From positions 1 to 64,000 of the forward strand of contig NZ_SORI01000005.1 of the NCBI RefSeq assembly GCF_004366815.1: a stretch of 64,000 bases of DNA, in the 5' to 3' direction. The DNA is from Aminivibrio pyruvatiphilus (GTDB lineage: Bacteria; Synergistota; Synergistia; Synergistales; Aminobacteriaceae). Of the stretch, positions 49,892 to 59,621 are shown in pieces. Under the pieces are notes generated by a model. The model saw only the letters and a program-made list of their open reading frames with translations, had not been told where the DNA came from and ran no database searches. Made by a program: the position numbers and the translations under genes. Every line of letters begins with the position of its first letter. The stretch's first letter is position 1.

Positions 49892-52168
49892 ATGGAAAAA
49901 TCAACCCTCGTGGAATTCGAGAGCAAGTGCGTCCAGGAAGAGCCTCCCAGGTGCCGGGCAGCCTGTCCCCTCCACCTCGACGGCCGGGCCCTCTGCGAGG
50001 CTGCGGTGAAGGGGCGGTTCGACGAGGGACGGAAGATCATCCAGAAAACCCTTCCCCTTCCCGGGATTCTCGCCCGGATCTGCGACGCTCCCTGCCGGGA
50101 TGCGTGCCTCCGGCAGGAGAAGGGCGGAGCCCTCGAGCTGGGGGCGCTGGAGCGGTTCTGCGCCGATGAGGGGTCTTTCCGCAGGCCCCGGATCCTGGTC
50201 CCGAAGACGGGACGCACAGCGGCAGTGCTGGGTGGCGGTATCAGCTCCCTTACGGCGGCTCTTGACGGCGCCGGGAAAGGCTATTCCGTCACCGTGTTCC
50301 GGGCGGAGAACGGCGGGCGTGAGCTTCTTTCCCTCTCTCCCCTTCTCACGGAGGATGTTGTGAGGGAAGAGCTTGAATGGATGGAAAAGCTGGGCGTTCA
50401 CTTCCTTCCCTGGGATGCTTCCGTCACTCCCGAAGGGCTGGCTGAAAGATTCGATGCCGTCTATGCCGGCCTGGACGATCCACTGTGCCGCTCCTTCCCT
50501 GAGCTCCTCGAACGGGGAGACCCCGTCAGCCTGGAGACCGCCGTGCCGGGGGTCTTTGCTGGAGGGAACACCCCATCCTTCATTTTCAGGGCTGCCGCAG
50601 GCCGCCGGGGAATGAAGTCGGTGGAGCGGTTCCTCCAGGGAGCGTCCCTCACGTCCTCCCGGGAGAAGGAGGGGCCCTATGAGACCCGGCTTTTCACGAA
50701 TACAGAAGGGATCGAACCCGTGCCCCCCGTACCGGTTCCGCCCCGGGGGTATTCCCGGGACGATGCGGTCCGCGAGGCCGGGCGGTGCCTGCTCTGCGAG
50801 TGCCTGGAATGCGTGAAGTCCTGCGTCTTCCTGCAGAATTACAGGGGATACCCGAAAAAGTTCGCCCGGGAGATCTACAATAACCTCTCGGTGATCCAGG
50901 GGACGAGGCTCGCCAACGGCATGATCAACTCATGCACCCTGTGCGGTCAGTGCGAACGGATCTGCCCGGAGGGCTTTTCCATGAGGGACCTGTGCCTCAC
51001 GGCCCGGCAGGAGATGGTGCTGCAGCAGAAGATGCCGCCGTCCGCCCATGAATTCGCCCTGGAGGATATGGCCTTCGGGAACTCTCCCGGGGCGTCCCTC
51101 CTGCGCCATGAACCAGGCCTCAGAGGGAGCGCCTTTCTTTTCTTCCCCGGCTGCCGCCTTGCGGGGATTTCTCCCCGCACCACGAAAGCGGTCTACGGAC
51201 ACCTCCGGAGGATCATAGGAGACGGTGTGGGATTCTGGCTCCGGTGCTGCGGAGCCCCGGCTCGATGGGCAGGCAGGCGGCAGGAGCTGGAGAAGGAGGG
51301 TGAAGAGTTTCTTTCCCAGTGGCGCTCCATGGGCTCTCCGGTGGTAATCGCCGCCTGCACGAGCTGCCTGGAGGTCTTCCGGAAGGAGCTGCCTGAAATC
51401 CGGGCCGTCTCCCTCTGGTCTGTCCTGCAGGAAAAGGGCGTCCCCGATGTTGTTCCGGTCTGTTCCGCTTCCACGGTGCTCCACGACCCCTGTACGGCGG
51501 CGGAACTGCCGGAGGTGCGGGCCGCGGTGCGGGAACTGGCCTCCCGTGCGGGGGCGGCGGCGGAGGAACTGCCTCTGTCGGGAGGACTCACGTCCTGCTG
51601 CGGCTTCGGCGGCCTTCAGGAGTGCGCCAACCCCGGTCTCGCGGCGAAAACGGCACAGGAACGGTGCGGGGAGTCTCCCTCCGATTACCTCGTCTACTGT
51701 GCCATGTGCCGGGATCTCTTCGCCCGGACGGGAAAGAGGACGGTCCACCTTCTGGACCTGTTCTTCCCGCCGCCTGACGGGACAGGGGAGGACCTTCCGC
51801 CGGTATCCTGGTCGGAGCAGAGGGAGAACCGGGCGGCTCTCGTCCGGGAGCTTCGGAAATCCCTGTGGGAGGAGGAAGAGAAGATGGAGGAGGAATGGGA
51901 GACCCTGCCCCTTGTTATGGACGGAGAGACGGAAAAAATGCTCCAGTCGCGCCGAATCCTTACAGGCACAGTGCGGCAGGCCATATGGAACGGGGAGACA
52001 TCGGGCCGGAAGATCGCCCGGCCTGACGGCACGCTGATAACCAGCCTGAAGCCCGCGTCCGTAACCTATTGGGTGGTCTACCGGTCCCTGGAGAACGGAA
52101 CTTTCGAGGTGCTCAACGGCTGGAGCCACCGCATGGAAGTGAAGGGAACGGAGAGGAGAGCGCCGTGA
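49892..52168 (+). CDS. GltD-like/CCG-domain oxidoreductase (DVU_1558-like)
   Basis: A 758-residue iron-sulfur flavoprotein-like protein. The N-terminus has a GltD-type cysteine domain (CRAACPLHLDGR, CDAPCRDACLR), then a degenerate Rossmann segment (AVLGGGISSLTAA). The middle has two ferredoxin-like clusters (CLLCECLECVKSC, CTLCGQCERICP). The C-terminal half has two HdrB-like CCG domains (FFPGCRLAG with CCGAP; HDPCTAAEL with SCCGFGG). By analogy with the Desulfovibrio neighbour of mop it may pass electrons from the aldehyde oxidoreductase to a carrier. The NAD(P)/FAD motif looks eroded. GGAGG precedes the ATG. Confidence 0.85.
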   Translation: MEKSTLVEFESKCVQEEPPRCRAACPLHLDGRALCEAAVKGRFDEGRKIIQKTLPLPGILARICDAPCRDACLRQEKGGALELGALERFCADEGSFRRPRILVPKTGRTAAVLGGGISSLTAALDGAGKGYSVTVFRAENGGRELLSLSPLLTEDVVREELEWMEKLGVHFLPWDASVTPEGLAERFDAVYAGLDDPLCRSFPELLERGDPVSLETAVPGVFAGGNTPSFIFRAAAGRRGMKSVERFLQGASLTSSREKEGPYETRLFTNTEGIEPVPPVPVPPRGYSRDDAVREAGRCLLCECLECVKSCVFLQNYRGYPKKFAREIYNNLSVIQGTRLANGMINSCTLCGQCERICPEGFSMRDLCLTARQEMVLQQKMPPSAHEFALEDMAFGNSPGASLLRHEPGLRGSAFLFFPGCRLAGISPRTTKAVYGHLRRIIGDGVGFWLRCCGAPARWAGRRQELEKEGEEFLSQWRSMGSPVVIAACTSCLEVFRKELPEIRAVSLWSVLQEKGVPDVVPVCSASTVLHDPCTAAELPEVRAAVRELASRAGAAAEELPLSGGLTSCCGFGGLQECANPGLAAKTAQERCGESPSDYLVYCAMCRDLFARTGKRTVHLLDLFFPPPDGTGEDLPPVSWSEQRENRAALVRELRKSLWEEEEKMEEEWETLPLVMDGETEKMLQSRRILTGTVRQAIWNGETSGRKIARPDGTLITSLKPASVTYWVVYRSLENGTFEVLNGWSHRMEVKGTERRAP

Positions 52169-52380
52169 AAGAACTGCTCAAGTCCTTCGAAAAGTACAGG
52201 GAGTACCGCTGCGTCTCCTGCGGATGTCCCATGGAGCTGAAAAAGATGGACATCACCTACCTGGGGAGCGTCTTTTCCGTCGATCTCCCGGCGTGCCCGT
52301 CCTGCGGCATGGCATTCGTTCCCGAGGAGCTTGCCACGGGCAAGATGCTCGAGGTGGAGAAAATACTGGAGGACAAGTAA
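52165..52380 (+). CDS. DVU_1557-family small redox/zinc-ribbon protein
   Basis: A 71-residue protein with two Cys pairs (CVSCGCPM and CPSCGMAF) in a rubredoxin/zinc-ribbon-like arrangement, matching the small redox protein found after mop in Desulfovibrio. It may bind iron or zinc and carry electrons. The GTG start overlaps the previous stop (GTGA) behind GGAGAGGAG, and the stop overlaps the next start (TAATG), so it is tightly coupled on both sides. The exact role is unknown. Confidence 0.78.
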   Translation: MKELLKSFEKYREYRCVSCGCPMELKKMDITYLGSVFSVDLPACPSCGMAFVPEELATGKMLEVEKILEDK

Positions 52381-52841
52381 TGGAAACCTTCGAGATGGAC
52401 GATTTTCAGATGCGGCTGGCCTCCCTCTCGGCGGAGGGGTACCACTGCAGCCAGATACTGCTCCTCCTGGCCCTGGAGAAGACCGGAAGGGAAAACACTG
52501 ACCTCCTCCGCGCCCTGGGAGGCATTTCAAAGGGCGTAGCGGAAGGCAGCGAGACCTGCGGGGCCCTCCTCGGAGGTGCCTGCCTGCTCGGTTTCTACGC
52601 CGGAAAGGGGCAGCGGGACGAGAGGGAACATCCCCGGTTCCGTGACATGCTCAAGGATCTCGCGGAGTGGTTCCGGGCGGAGGCGGGCCTTCCCGGGGGA
52701 AGCGCCAGATGCGCGGACATTCTGGAAGCCTTCGGAAAGACACGGTGCCCCCTGCTTGTCCGGTCGGTGTGGATGAAGGCCATGGAGATCCTTGAAGAAA
52801 ACGGGATCGATACCCTCGAAGGAAGGCCCCTGCCCGAGTGA
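52380..52841 (+). CDS. C_GCAxxG_C_C family protein (DVU_1555-like)
   Basis: A 153-residue helical protein of the C-GCAxxG-C-C family: YHCSQ near residue 24, the ETCGALLGGACLLGF core, and later single cysteines (SARCADIL, TRCPLL). The pattern of spaced cysteines suggests a bound metal or cluster. Members occur beside redox enzymes; function is not established. It shares one base with the preceding gene. Confidence 0.82.
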   Translation: METFEMDDFQMRLASLSAEGYHCSQILLLLALEKTGRENTDLLRALGGISKGVAEGSETCGALLGGACLLGFYAGKGQRDEREHPRFRDMLKDLAEWFRAEAGLPGGSARCADILEAFGKTRCPLLVRSVWMKAMEILEENGIDTLEGRPLPE

Positions 52842-52938
52842 CCCCGGAAAAGGCAATGGGGGACCTTCTCCCGGAGCGTTCCCGCCGGCGTACCATCCTA
52901 CAGGCGGGTACACGGATGTTCCAGAGAGGAAACCGCCA

Positions 52939-54246
52939 GTGAACACGCCCTTTCCCTTCGATGTCAGGGCCGCCCGGAAAGCGGGCGGAAGGACGGACCG
53001 CGGAAGCCTGGACGACAGCCGTCTGGAAGCGCTCCGGGCGGCCGTCGGCCGTGCCCGGCGGACCAGCCCCTTCTACCGGGGCCTTCTCTCTCCTTTCCCT
53101 GAAGGATTTCCCCGTTCCATGGAAGAATACGGGGGAATGCCTTTCACCTCGGCGGGGGATTTGTCGAAGGACCCCATGTCCTTCCTGGCAGTATCCCAGA
53201 ATGATGTCGCCCGTATTGTGACCGCCCGGAGCTCCGGCACCACGGGGACGCCCAAGAGGGTCTTCTTCACGGAAGGAGATCTTGAGAAGACCCGGAGCAT
53301 CTTCGCGGAAGGCATGACCGCCCTGGTGCCCCGGGGAAGCAGAGTGCTCATCCTTCTTCCCGGAGAGCGTCCGGGAAGCGTGGGAGACCTGCTCGTCCGG
53401 GGGCTCGCACCGGAGATGGAGGGCGTGCTATGCTCCTGCCCTGACGCAGAGGACACCCTCAACACCATTGCCCGTCTGAGGCCGGACTGCCTCGTGGCCC
53501 TTCCTTCCCAGGCGCTCAGGCTGGCACGGCACTCCCTGTCGCCTCTCGGGAAGTGCCTGTCGTCGGTCCTGCTCTGCTCCGATTATGCCTCCGACAGCCT
53601 CGCGGCGGCAGTGGCCGGGGCGTGGGACTGCACTCCCTTCAGACACTACGGCCTCACCGAGACGGGGTACGGCGGTGCCCTCTCCTGCGGTGAAGGGCAG
53701 GGAATGCATGTCATGGAGGACAGTTTCTTCTTTGAGATCGTCTCCCCGGGCACGGGGGAGACCCTCCCCGCCGGAGAAGAAGGGGAAATAGTCTGTTCGT
53801 CCCTCAATGCAGAGGGGACGCCTCTCCTGAGGTACCGTACCGGAGACACGGGGCGGTTTCTCCCCGGAACCTGTTCCTGCGGCTCCTTCCTCCGCAAAAT
53901 CTCCGTAAAGGGGAGGCTGGCGAACGGTCTTGTCCTTCCCGGCGGATTTGTTTCCCTGGCGGACCTGGATGAAGTCCTGTTCTCCCTCCCCTGGCTCGGT
54001 GGCTACGAAGTCAGAATACGGGGCCAATTTCCTGTTTTTTCCCTCGATGTACCCTCATTGCCGGACGGGGTTGTGTCCCTTCCGGAAGACTTTGAGCGGG
54101 AGGCCGGAAATAAACTCCGGCCACTCCCAGGTCTGGAAAAACTGCTTCCGGGGACCGAATTTCGCCTTACCTCCCTGCAGGATGTGGATATGGCCCCGGC
54201 AAAGCGACTGGTTCTCCCTGAAGCTCTTCCGCGTCGGCCCGAATGA
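52939..54246 (+). CDS. AMP-dependent CoA ligase-like protein (DVU_1553-like)
   Basis: A 435-residue adenylate-forming enzyme of the phenylacetate-CoA ligase type. ARSSGTTGTPKRVFFT is the ATP-binding P-loop, HYGLTETGYGG the second core motif, and RYRTGDTGRF the hinge-region motif. It would activate a carboxylic acid to its CoA ester through an acyl-adenylate. In this operon it may act on the acid produced by the aldehyde oxidoreductase, but in Desulfovibrio a relative also sits beside mop and could have a cofactor-related role. GTG 52939 with GAGAGGA at 8 bp is the likely start; the open frame upstream lies in the previous gene. Confidence 0.85.
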   Translation: MNTPFPFDVRAARKAGGRTDRGSLDDSRLEALRAAVGRARRTSPFYRGLLSPFPEGFPRSMEEYGGMPFTSAGDLSKDPMSFLAVSQNDVARIVTARSSGTTGTPKRVFFTEGDLEKTRSIFAEGMTALVPRGSRVLILLPGERPGSVGDLLVRGLAPEMEGVLCSCPDAEDTLNTIARLRPDCLVALPSQALRLARHSLSPLGKCLSSVLLCSDYASDSLAAAVAGAWDCTPFRHYGLTETGYGGALSCGEGQGMHVMEDSFFFEIVSPGTGETLPAGEEGEIVCSSLNAEGTPLLRYRTGDTGRFLPGTCSCGSFLRKISVKGRLANGLVLPGGFVSLADLDEVLFSLPWLGGYEVRIRGQFPVFSLDVPSLPDGVVSLPEDFEREAGNKLRPLPGLEKLLPGTEFRLTSLQDVDMAPAKRLVLPEALPRRPE

Positions 54247-54400
54247 ACCGGCAGGTCACCCTTTCCTTTTTGCCGCCTGAATTCGCCCCGTTTTCCCCGT
54301 CCCGAATCTGAAGATTACCCCGAAACGGTGAACTATGATAAAATTGCTCATCGCTGTTTTTGCATTTTCGATTCTGCAGGTGAATCTGCCGGGAGAGGAG

Positions 54401-54817
54401 ATGAGGCACTGTATGGGAGTAATGAACGTTTCCACCCGGGTGAGGCCGGAAGATCTTGCCGTAGTGGCCGAGGCACGGGGACACTGCCTTGACATGGACC
54501 AGTCGAAGCAGAACGGCGGACTGGAGAATACCCTGAAACCCATGGAAGTGGTCCTGGCGGCCCTGGGAGGGTGCATCACCATGGTGGCCATGGCGCGGGC
54601 CCCGAAGGAAAACCTGGACCTGCGAGACCTCAGGCTCGAAATGGAGGGGGAGTATTCCGCCGCCGACGGCTTCAGGACGATCCGGATGACTGCACGGCTC
54701 CGGTCCTCCTCTCCGGAGGACCGGCTCATGGAGTTTTTTCACGCTGTCGAGAGGGTGTGCCCGGTCAGCAATTCGCTGAAGGCCAGGATAGAGCTGGAGG
54801 TGGTTCGGGAACGCTAA
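54401..54817 (+). CDS. OsmC/Ohr-family protein
   Basis: A 138-residue OsmC-like protein. The two catalytic-type cysteines are in LGGCITMVAM and RVCPVSNSL. The OsmC fold detoxifies organic hydroperoxides or acts as a thiol peroxidase. The ATG at 54401 directly follows GGGAGAGGAG; the frame also has an upstream ATG (54335) that would add a hydrophobic segment and is less likely, and ATG 54413 is another option. The 150-bp gap before it holds no clear promoter. Confidence 0.85.
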   Translation: MRHCMGVMNVSTRVRPEDLAVVAEARGHCLDMDQSKQNGGLENTLKPMEVVLAALGGCITMVAMARAPKENLDLRDLRLEMEGEYSAADGFRTIRMTARLRSSSPEDRLMEFFHAVERVCPVSNSLKARIELEVVRER

Positions 54818-54911
54818 AAGAACGGGAGTGAACGAAATGCTCCGGAAACAGCCGGAGATACGGAGAGTTTTTTCGTGACGACTTTTTCTTTTGAGAAACA
54901 GGAGGGATAGA

Positions 54912-56177
54912 ATGAGTTTCTTCGAACATTTCGGATTGACCAATGCCGCCGACGTGGCGACGGGAATGCTGATGCTCGTCATGATCTGCTACGCCATCGG
55001 CGATATCGTGTCCTACAAGACGAAAGCCGTCTTCTCCATGATCTTTGTCACGGGCTTCATTTTCCTGTTCGGCTTCTGGTACGGCTTCCCCAAGACCATC
55101 TTCCAGACGACGGGAACCATGGCTTTCGCGGCGGTAAGCCTTCCCATCATTCTTGTCCACATGGGAACCCTCATGAAACTCAGGGACATCAAACAGGAAT
55201 GGAAGACGGTCATCATCGCCTTTGTCGGCCTCGTGGCCCTTTCGATCGGCCTCTTCTTCATCGCCGGGCCCATCCTCGGCCGTGAAATGGCCCTTACGGC
55301 GGCCGGCCCCATTTCCGGCGGCATCGTGGCCACCATCATCGTGTCGGAAGCCGCCAAGAAGGTGGGGCTCGAGCACCTTGCTGTCTTCGCCACCCTTCTT
55401 CTTGTTCTGCAGAATTTCGTCGGCCTCCCCATCGCCTCCCTCTGCCTGAAGTCGGAGACAAAACGCCTTCTCGCGAAGTTCCGCAGCGGCGAGGCGGAGG
55501 AAACAAAGGCAGGGAACGCTCCCAAGAGCGATCCAGAGGTACCGAGCATCAGGCTGTTCCCCGCATTCCCCAAGCCCATGCAGACCCCCTTCGTTCTTCT
55601 TGCCAAGACCGCCATCGTCGGCTGGGTTGCCCTTCTCGCCGCCCAGCACTACAACGCCATGGTTCTCGGTGCCGGCCTGCCTTACCTGCAGCTCCACAAG
55701 TTCGTCATGGCCCTCATCATGGGCATCGTGTTCTACGAGACCGGCTTCCTGGAGCACAAGGTGCTTGACAAGGCCAACGCCATGGGCTACGCCATGTTCT
55801 TCTGCCTGATCTTCATCTGGGTCAGCCTTCCCCAGGCCACACCGGAACTGGTACGCTCCCTTGTGTACCCGCTGGCGGTCTGCTTCGGCGTTGCCCTCGT
55901 CGGGATCGTCACTTCCACCTTCTTCACCTCGAAGATCCTCGGATACTCCTGGGCCATGGCGACGGCCATCGCCGTCACCTGCCTCTTCGGCTTCCCGGCG
56001 ACCTTCATCATCACCGACGAGGTCACCACGGCAGGATGCGACAACCCCAAGGAGAAGGAGTACTGCATGAGCCACCTCCTTCCCAAGATGCTCGTGGGCG
56101 GATTCACCACGGTCACCATCGGATCGGTCATCCTTGCCGGGTACCTCGGCCAGATCATCGAAACCCTGGCGAAATAA
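54912..56177 (+). CDS. Multi-pass membrane transporter, family not assigned
   Basis: A 421-residue protein with about 10-11 membrane helices and glycine-rich re-entrant-like segments (AAGPISGGIVATIIVSEAAK, FGFPATFIITDEVTTA). The two-halves layout resembles secondary carboxylate or glutamate transporters of the GltS/BASS type, but no family was recognised with certainty. A hydrophilic loop (residues about 195-225) divides the halves. AGGAGGG precedes the ATG at 54912. It stands alone between the mop operon and the convergent formate dehydrogenase operon. Confidence 0.7.
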   Translation: MSFFEHFGLTNAADVATGMLMLVMICYAIGDIVSYKTKAVFSMIFVTGFIFLFGFWYGFPKTIFQTTGTMAFAAVSLPIILVHMGTLMKLRDIKQEWKTVIIAFVGLVALSIGLFFIAGPILGREMALTAAGPISGGIVATIIVSEAAKKVGLEHLAVFATLLLVLQNFVGLPIASLCLKSETKRLLAKFRSGEAEETKAGNAPKSDPEVPSIRLFPAFPKPMQTPFVLLAKTAIVGWVALLAAQHYNAMVLGAGLPYLQLHKFVMALIMGIVFYETGFLEHKVLDKANAMGYAMFFCLIFIWVSLPQATPELVRSLVYPLAVCFGVALVGIVTSTFFTSKILGYSWAMATAIAVTCLFGFPATFIITDEVTTAGCDNPKEKEYCMSHLLPKMLVGGFTTVTIGSVILAGYLGQIIETLAK

Positions 56178-56195
56178 TCGCCCTGTAACGAATCG

Positions 56196-56232
56196 GAAGA
56201 GGGAGGCCCGGACAGTCCGGACCTCCCTCTTC
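56196..56232. terminator. Hairpin between convergent operons
   Basis: An 11-bp perfect stem (GAAGAGGGAGG / CCTCCCTCTTC) encloses a second small stem (CCGGAC...GTCCGG). No T run follows on either strand, so it is a weak intrinsic terminator at best. Its position between two convergent stops supports a termination or mRNA-end role. Confidence 0.5.
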
Positions 56233-56247
56233 TGGTGATATGACCCT

Positions 56248-56847
56248 TTACTTTTTTGTACCTGACACGGTCAGTTCCCTGTAATAGGATTCCGTGACTC
56301 CCTGGCATCCACGGCAGACGGGACCGTGGTACGGCGGGTAGGCTTCCCCGCACACGGGGCAGATGACAGGGGGCACCTTCGGCCGGACTTCGAGCAGCCC
56401 CGGGGCAACCTCCACGGGACAGACGTCGAACAGCCGCCCTCCCGCCCTGTTGATGCCGTCCAGAATCGCCTCAAGGTCCTGGTCCTTTTTCGGTACAAGC
56501 TTGAGGAACCATTCGTTCACCGCCCGGCACTCTTTCAGCCGTTCCATGCTGAGGGAGATCCGGACGCCCTCCCCGGTCTGCTTGTCGTAGAACACGGCGG
56601 CGAACCTTCCCGTGTCCACGATCTTCATCCAATGGTTTCCCACGGTACAGGGGGTGAGCAGCTGGATGGCGTCGGCGAGGCATTTTCGCGTCTCGCAGAT
56701 TACGTCCACCAGGATGCCTTCAGGGAGGTGCTCCCGTGCCAGGGCGACCATGTGGAGGGCTAGCACTCCCCCGGGGGCCTTCTTGCCGTGGAACCGCTCA
56801 AGCTCCTTCAAAAACTCCTCGTAGGAGGAAAAGGGGCCGCAGAACAT
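56248..56847 (-). CDS. FmdE-family protein with zinc finger
   Basis: A 199-residue protein of the formylmethanofuran dehydrogenase subunit E (FmdE) family. An N-terminal FmdE domain (FHGKKAPGGVLALHMVALA; CLADAIQLLTPCTVGN) is followed by a C-terminal four-Cys zinc ribbon (CPVCGEAYPP, CRGCQG). Family members accompany Mo/W formate-type dehydrogenases. The start overlaps the fdhA stop (TGATG), so it is coupled to formate dehydrogenase and probably helps its maturation or cofactor handling. That role is inferred from context. Confidence 0.85.
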   Translation of the reverse strand: MFCGPFSSYEEFLKELERFHGKKAPGGVLALHMVALAREHLPEGILVDVICETRKCLADAIQLLTPCTVGNHWMKIVDTGRFAAVFYDKQTGEGVRISLSMERLKECRAVNEWFLKLVPKKDQDLEAILDGINRAGGRLFDVCPVEVAPGLLEVRPKVPPVICPVCGEAYPPYHGPVCRGCQGVTESYYRELTVSGTKK

Positions 56848-59594
56848 CAGGCGATCTTCTCGATCCTCACGGCGCACGCCTTGAAGGAGGGCGTCATGGT
56901 GTCCGGATCGAAATGTTCGATATTGCCGCTCAGAAGGTGGTTGGCGTTGGTCTCCCAGAAGTGGAAGGACATCCAGACCATACCCGGAGCGATGCGCTTT
57001 GAAACGTTCGCCCTAATTTTAACTTCGCCGCGCCGGGACGCGACCCGTATTACTTCTCCGTGGGAAATGCCCAGCCTCTCGGCATCCTGGACGGAAATAT
57101 CGGCGAATTCCTCGGGCATCCGCTCGTTGAGTCCCTTTGCCCTGCCGGTCTGTGTCCGGGAGTGGTAATGGACCAGGCGGCGGCCGGTGCTCAGCACCAT
57201 GGGATACTCCCCGTCGGGCTGCTCGCTGCTGGGAACCCAGTCGATGGCCTGGAAAAGCCCCTTTCCCCGGGAAAATTTGCCGTCCCTGTGGAGGATGGGG
57301 GTTCCGGGGTGCTCTTCGTTCGGGCAGGGCCACTGGATGCCGCCGATGCTGTCGAGGCGGGAAAACTTGATCCCCGCGAAGGCCGGACAGAGGACGGAAA
57401 TTTCGCTGTCCCAGAGTTCCCGGCCGCTGCTGGACGGCCATTCATACCCGAAGCGTTTCGCCACCTGTTTGAAAATCCACCAGTTGGGCTTCGCTTCGCC
57501 GGGGGCTTCCCTGATCTTGCGGACCCGGCTCACCCGCCGCTCCGTGTTGGTGAAGGTTCCGTCGTCCTCGCACCATGCTGCTGAAGGAAGAATGACATCG
57601 GCGAAAGGCGTCGTCTCGTTGCGGAAAATGTCCTGCACCACCAGGAACTCCGCCGAATTCAGACAGTGGGAGACATGCCTGGGATCGGGCTCGGTGGCCA
57701 CGAGGTTTTCCCCGAAGATCCAGAAGGCCTTCAGCCTGCCGGTGGGCAGACCGTTGACCATTTCGGCGATCTTCAGCCCCGGTTTTTCCGGAAGGCTGTC
57801 CACGCCCCAGAAGCCGGCGAACTTTTTGCTGATCTCGGGCGAATCCACCTTCTGGTAGCCGCAGAACATGTTGGGAAGGGCCCCCATATCGCAGGCGCCC
57901 TGGACGTTGTTCTGCCCCCGCATGGGATTGACGCCGCCCCCCTCGATTCCCATGTTCCCCAGGAGCATCTGCAGGTTGGCCAGGGTCATGACGTTCCGCT
58001 TGCCGGACACGTGCTCCGTGATGCCGAGAGTGTAGATGACCATGGCCGGCTTGACGGTCCCGAGCATCCGTGCGATCTCGACGATGGTGCTCTCGGGAAC
58101 TCCGCTGATTTCCGAGGCCCGCTTGGGCGGATACTCCTCGATCTTCGCCGCGAATTCCTCGAAGTTCTCGCACTTTTCCTCCACGAATTTCCTGTCGTAG
58201 AGGTTTTCCCTGATCAGGACGTGCATGATGCCGTTCAGGAAGGCGATGTCAGAGCCGACGCGAAGCTGGGCGAAGATGTCCGAGTAGTCGGCCAGCTCCT
58301 GCCTCCTCGGGTCGACGACGATGAGTTTCGTTCCGTTCCTGACGCCGTTTTTCAAATAGGTAGCCGCGACTGGGTGAGCCTCGGTCATGTTGGTGCCGAT
58401 GCAGAAGAGGAGCTTCGCCTTGGCGAATTCCCCGATGGTGTTGGTCATGCCGCCCGCTCCAAAGCTTGTCAGTAGCCCCGCTACTGTAGGAGCGTGTCAG
58501 ACCCGTGCACAGTGGTCTACGTTGTGATTCTGGAAGACCATGCGGAAGAGCTTCTGCATGCTGTACGAGTCCTCGTTGAGGCTGCGCGCGCAGCTGACTC
58601 CTCCCACCGCGTCCGGGCCGTGCTTCTGCATCACCTCCTTCAGGCGGGATGAAACGAGGTCGAGGGCCTCGTCCCATGAAGCTTCGCGAAATTCATCGTC
58701 CGGGCTTTTCTTCTCGCCCTTCCGCACCCTGATAAGAGGCTTCGTGAGCCGTTCGTCGGAGTAGATGAAGTCGTAGCCGAACCGTCCCTTGACGCAGAGC
58801 CTGCCCCTGTTCGGCATGCCGTCTTCCGTTCCGGTCACCCGGGCGATCCTGTCTCCGTTGACATGGAGATCGAGCTGGCAGCCCACGCCGCAGTAGGGAC
58901 ACGTGGTGCGGACCGTTTTCGTCTGCCATGCCCGTCCCTGGCCGACGGCCTTCTTCTCGGTGAGGGCTCCCACGGGGCACATCTGGACGCACTGGCCGCA
59001 GAAGACGCAGTCCGATTCCTCGAGCTTGCTTCCCACGGGCGGATGGATCATGGTCTTGATGCCCCGGAACTGGAAGTCGATGGCGTGGTACCCCGACTGG
59101 TGGTCGCATGCCCGGACGCACCGGCCGCAGAGGATGCATTTGTTCATGTCCCGGATGAAGAAGGGGTTGGTGTCGTCAAGTTCGTGCTCGGTGCACACGT
59201 CGCCGTCGTCCCGGAAGGGGGATTCTTCGATCCCCAGCTCGTAGGCGAGGTTCTGCAGCTCGCACCGGCCGTTCGACTCGCAGGAGAAGCAGTCCAGAGG
59301 ATGGCGGATGAGGATCATCTCCACGACGGCTTTTCGTGCCGCCAGGGCCTTCGGGCTGAAGGCGTCGGCCACCATGCCGTCCGTCAGGGGAGTGGTGCAG
59401 GCGGGAAGGAGCTTCGGGTTCTTTTCCACCTCCACGAGGCAAACGCGGCAGGCGCCGCTGGGCGGCAGGGCCGGGTGGTCGCACAGCGACGGAATCCGTA
59501 TGCCGTTGGCCCGGGCAGCCTGCAGAATGGTCACGCCAGGTTCTGAAGTAATCTCCCGGCCGTTGATGACGGCCTTGATCCTGTGTGTTCCCAT
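56847..59594 (-). CDS. fdhA: Selenocysteine formate dehydrogenase, catalytic subunit
   Basis: A 915-residue Mo/W-bis-PGD enzyme that oxidises formate or reduces CO2. The N-terminal 220 residues are NuoG-like: a 2Fe-2S site (CDHPALPPSGACRVC), a His-Cys cluster and two 4Fe-4S sites (CILCGRCVRAC, CVFCGQCVQMCP). Then comes the CPYCGVGCQ 4Fe-4S site of the catalytic domain. An in-frame TGA (58499-58497) in DHCARV-U-HAPTVAGL is residue 366, the selenocysteine ligand of the metal, with a SECIS hairpin right after it. Read as stop, the gene would appear split into 365- and 533-residue parts. AAAGGAG precedes the ATG. No NAD-binding subunit lies nearby. Confidence 0.96.
58456..58499 (-). promoter_or_regulatory. 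SECIS element of fdhA
   Basis: Directly after the UGA codon (58499-58497) the minus strand folds as GCTCC (58460-58456 on the far side pairs with 58493-58489) around an inner 6-bp stem CAGTAG/CTACTG with a GGGG loop. Position and shape match bacterial SECIS hairpins, which bind SelB to insert selenocysteine. Confidence 0.85.
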
Positions 59595-59621
59595 TTCTCA
59601 AACTCCTTTCAGGGTAAAATG

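Noticed and set aside
58497..58499. Frameshift or nonsense mutation in formate dehydrogenase
   Set aside because: The flanking residues and the hairpin after UGA match selenocysteine formate dehydrogenases exactly.
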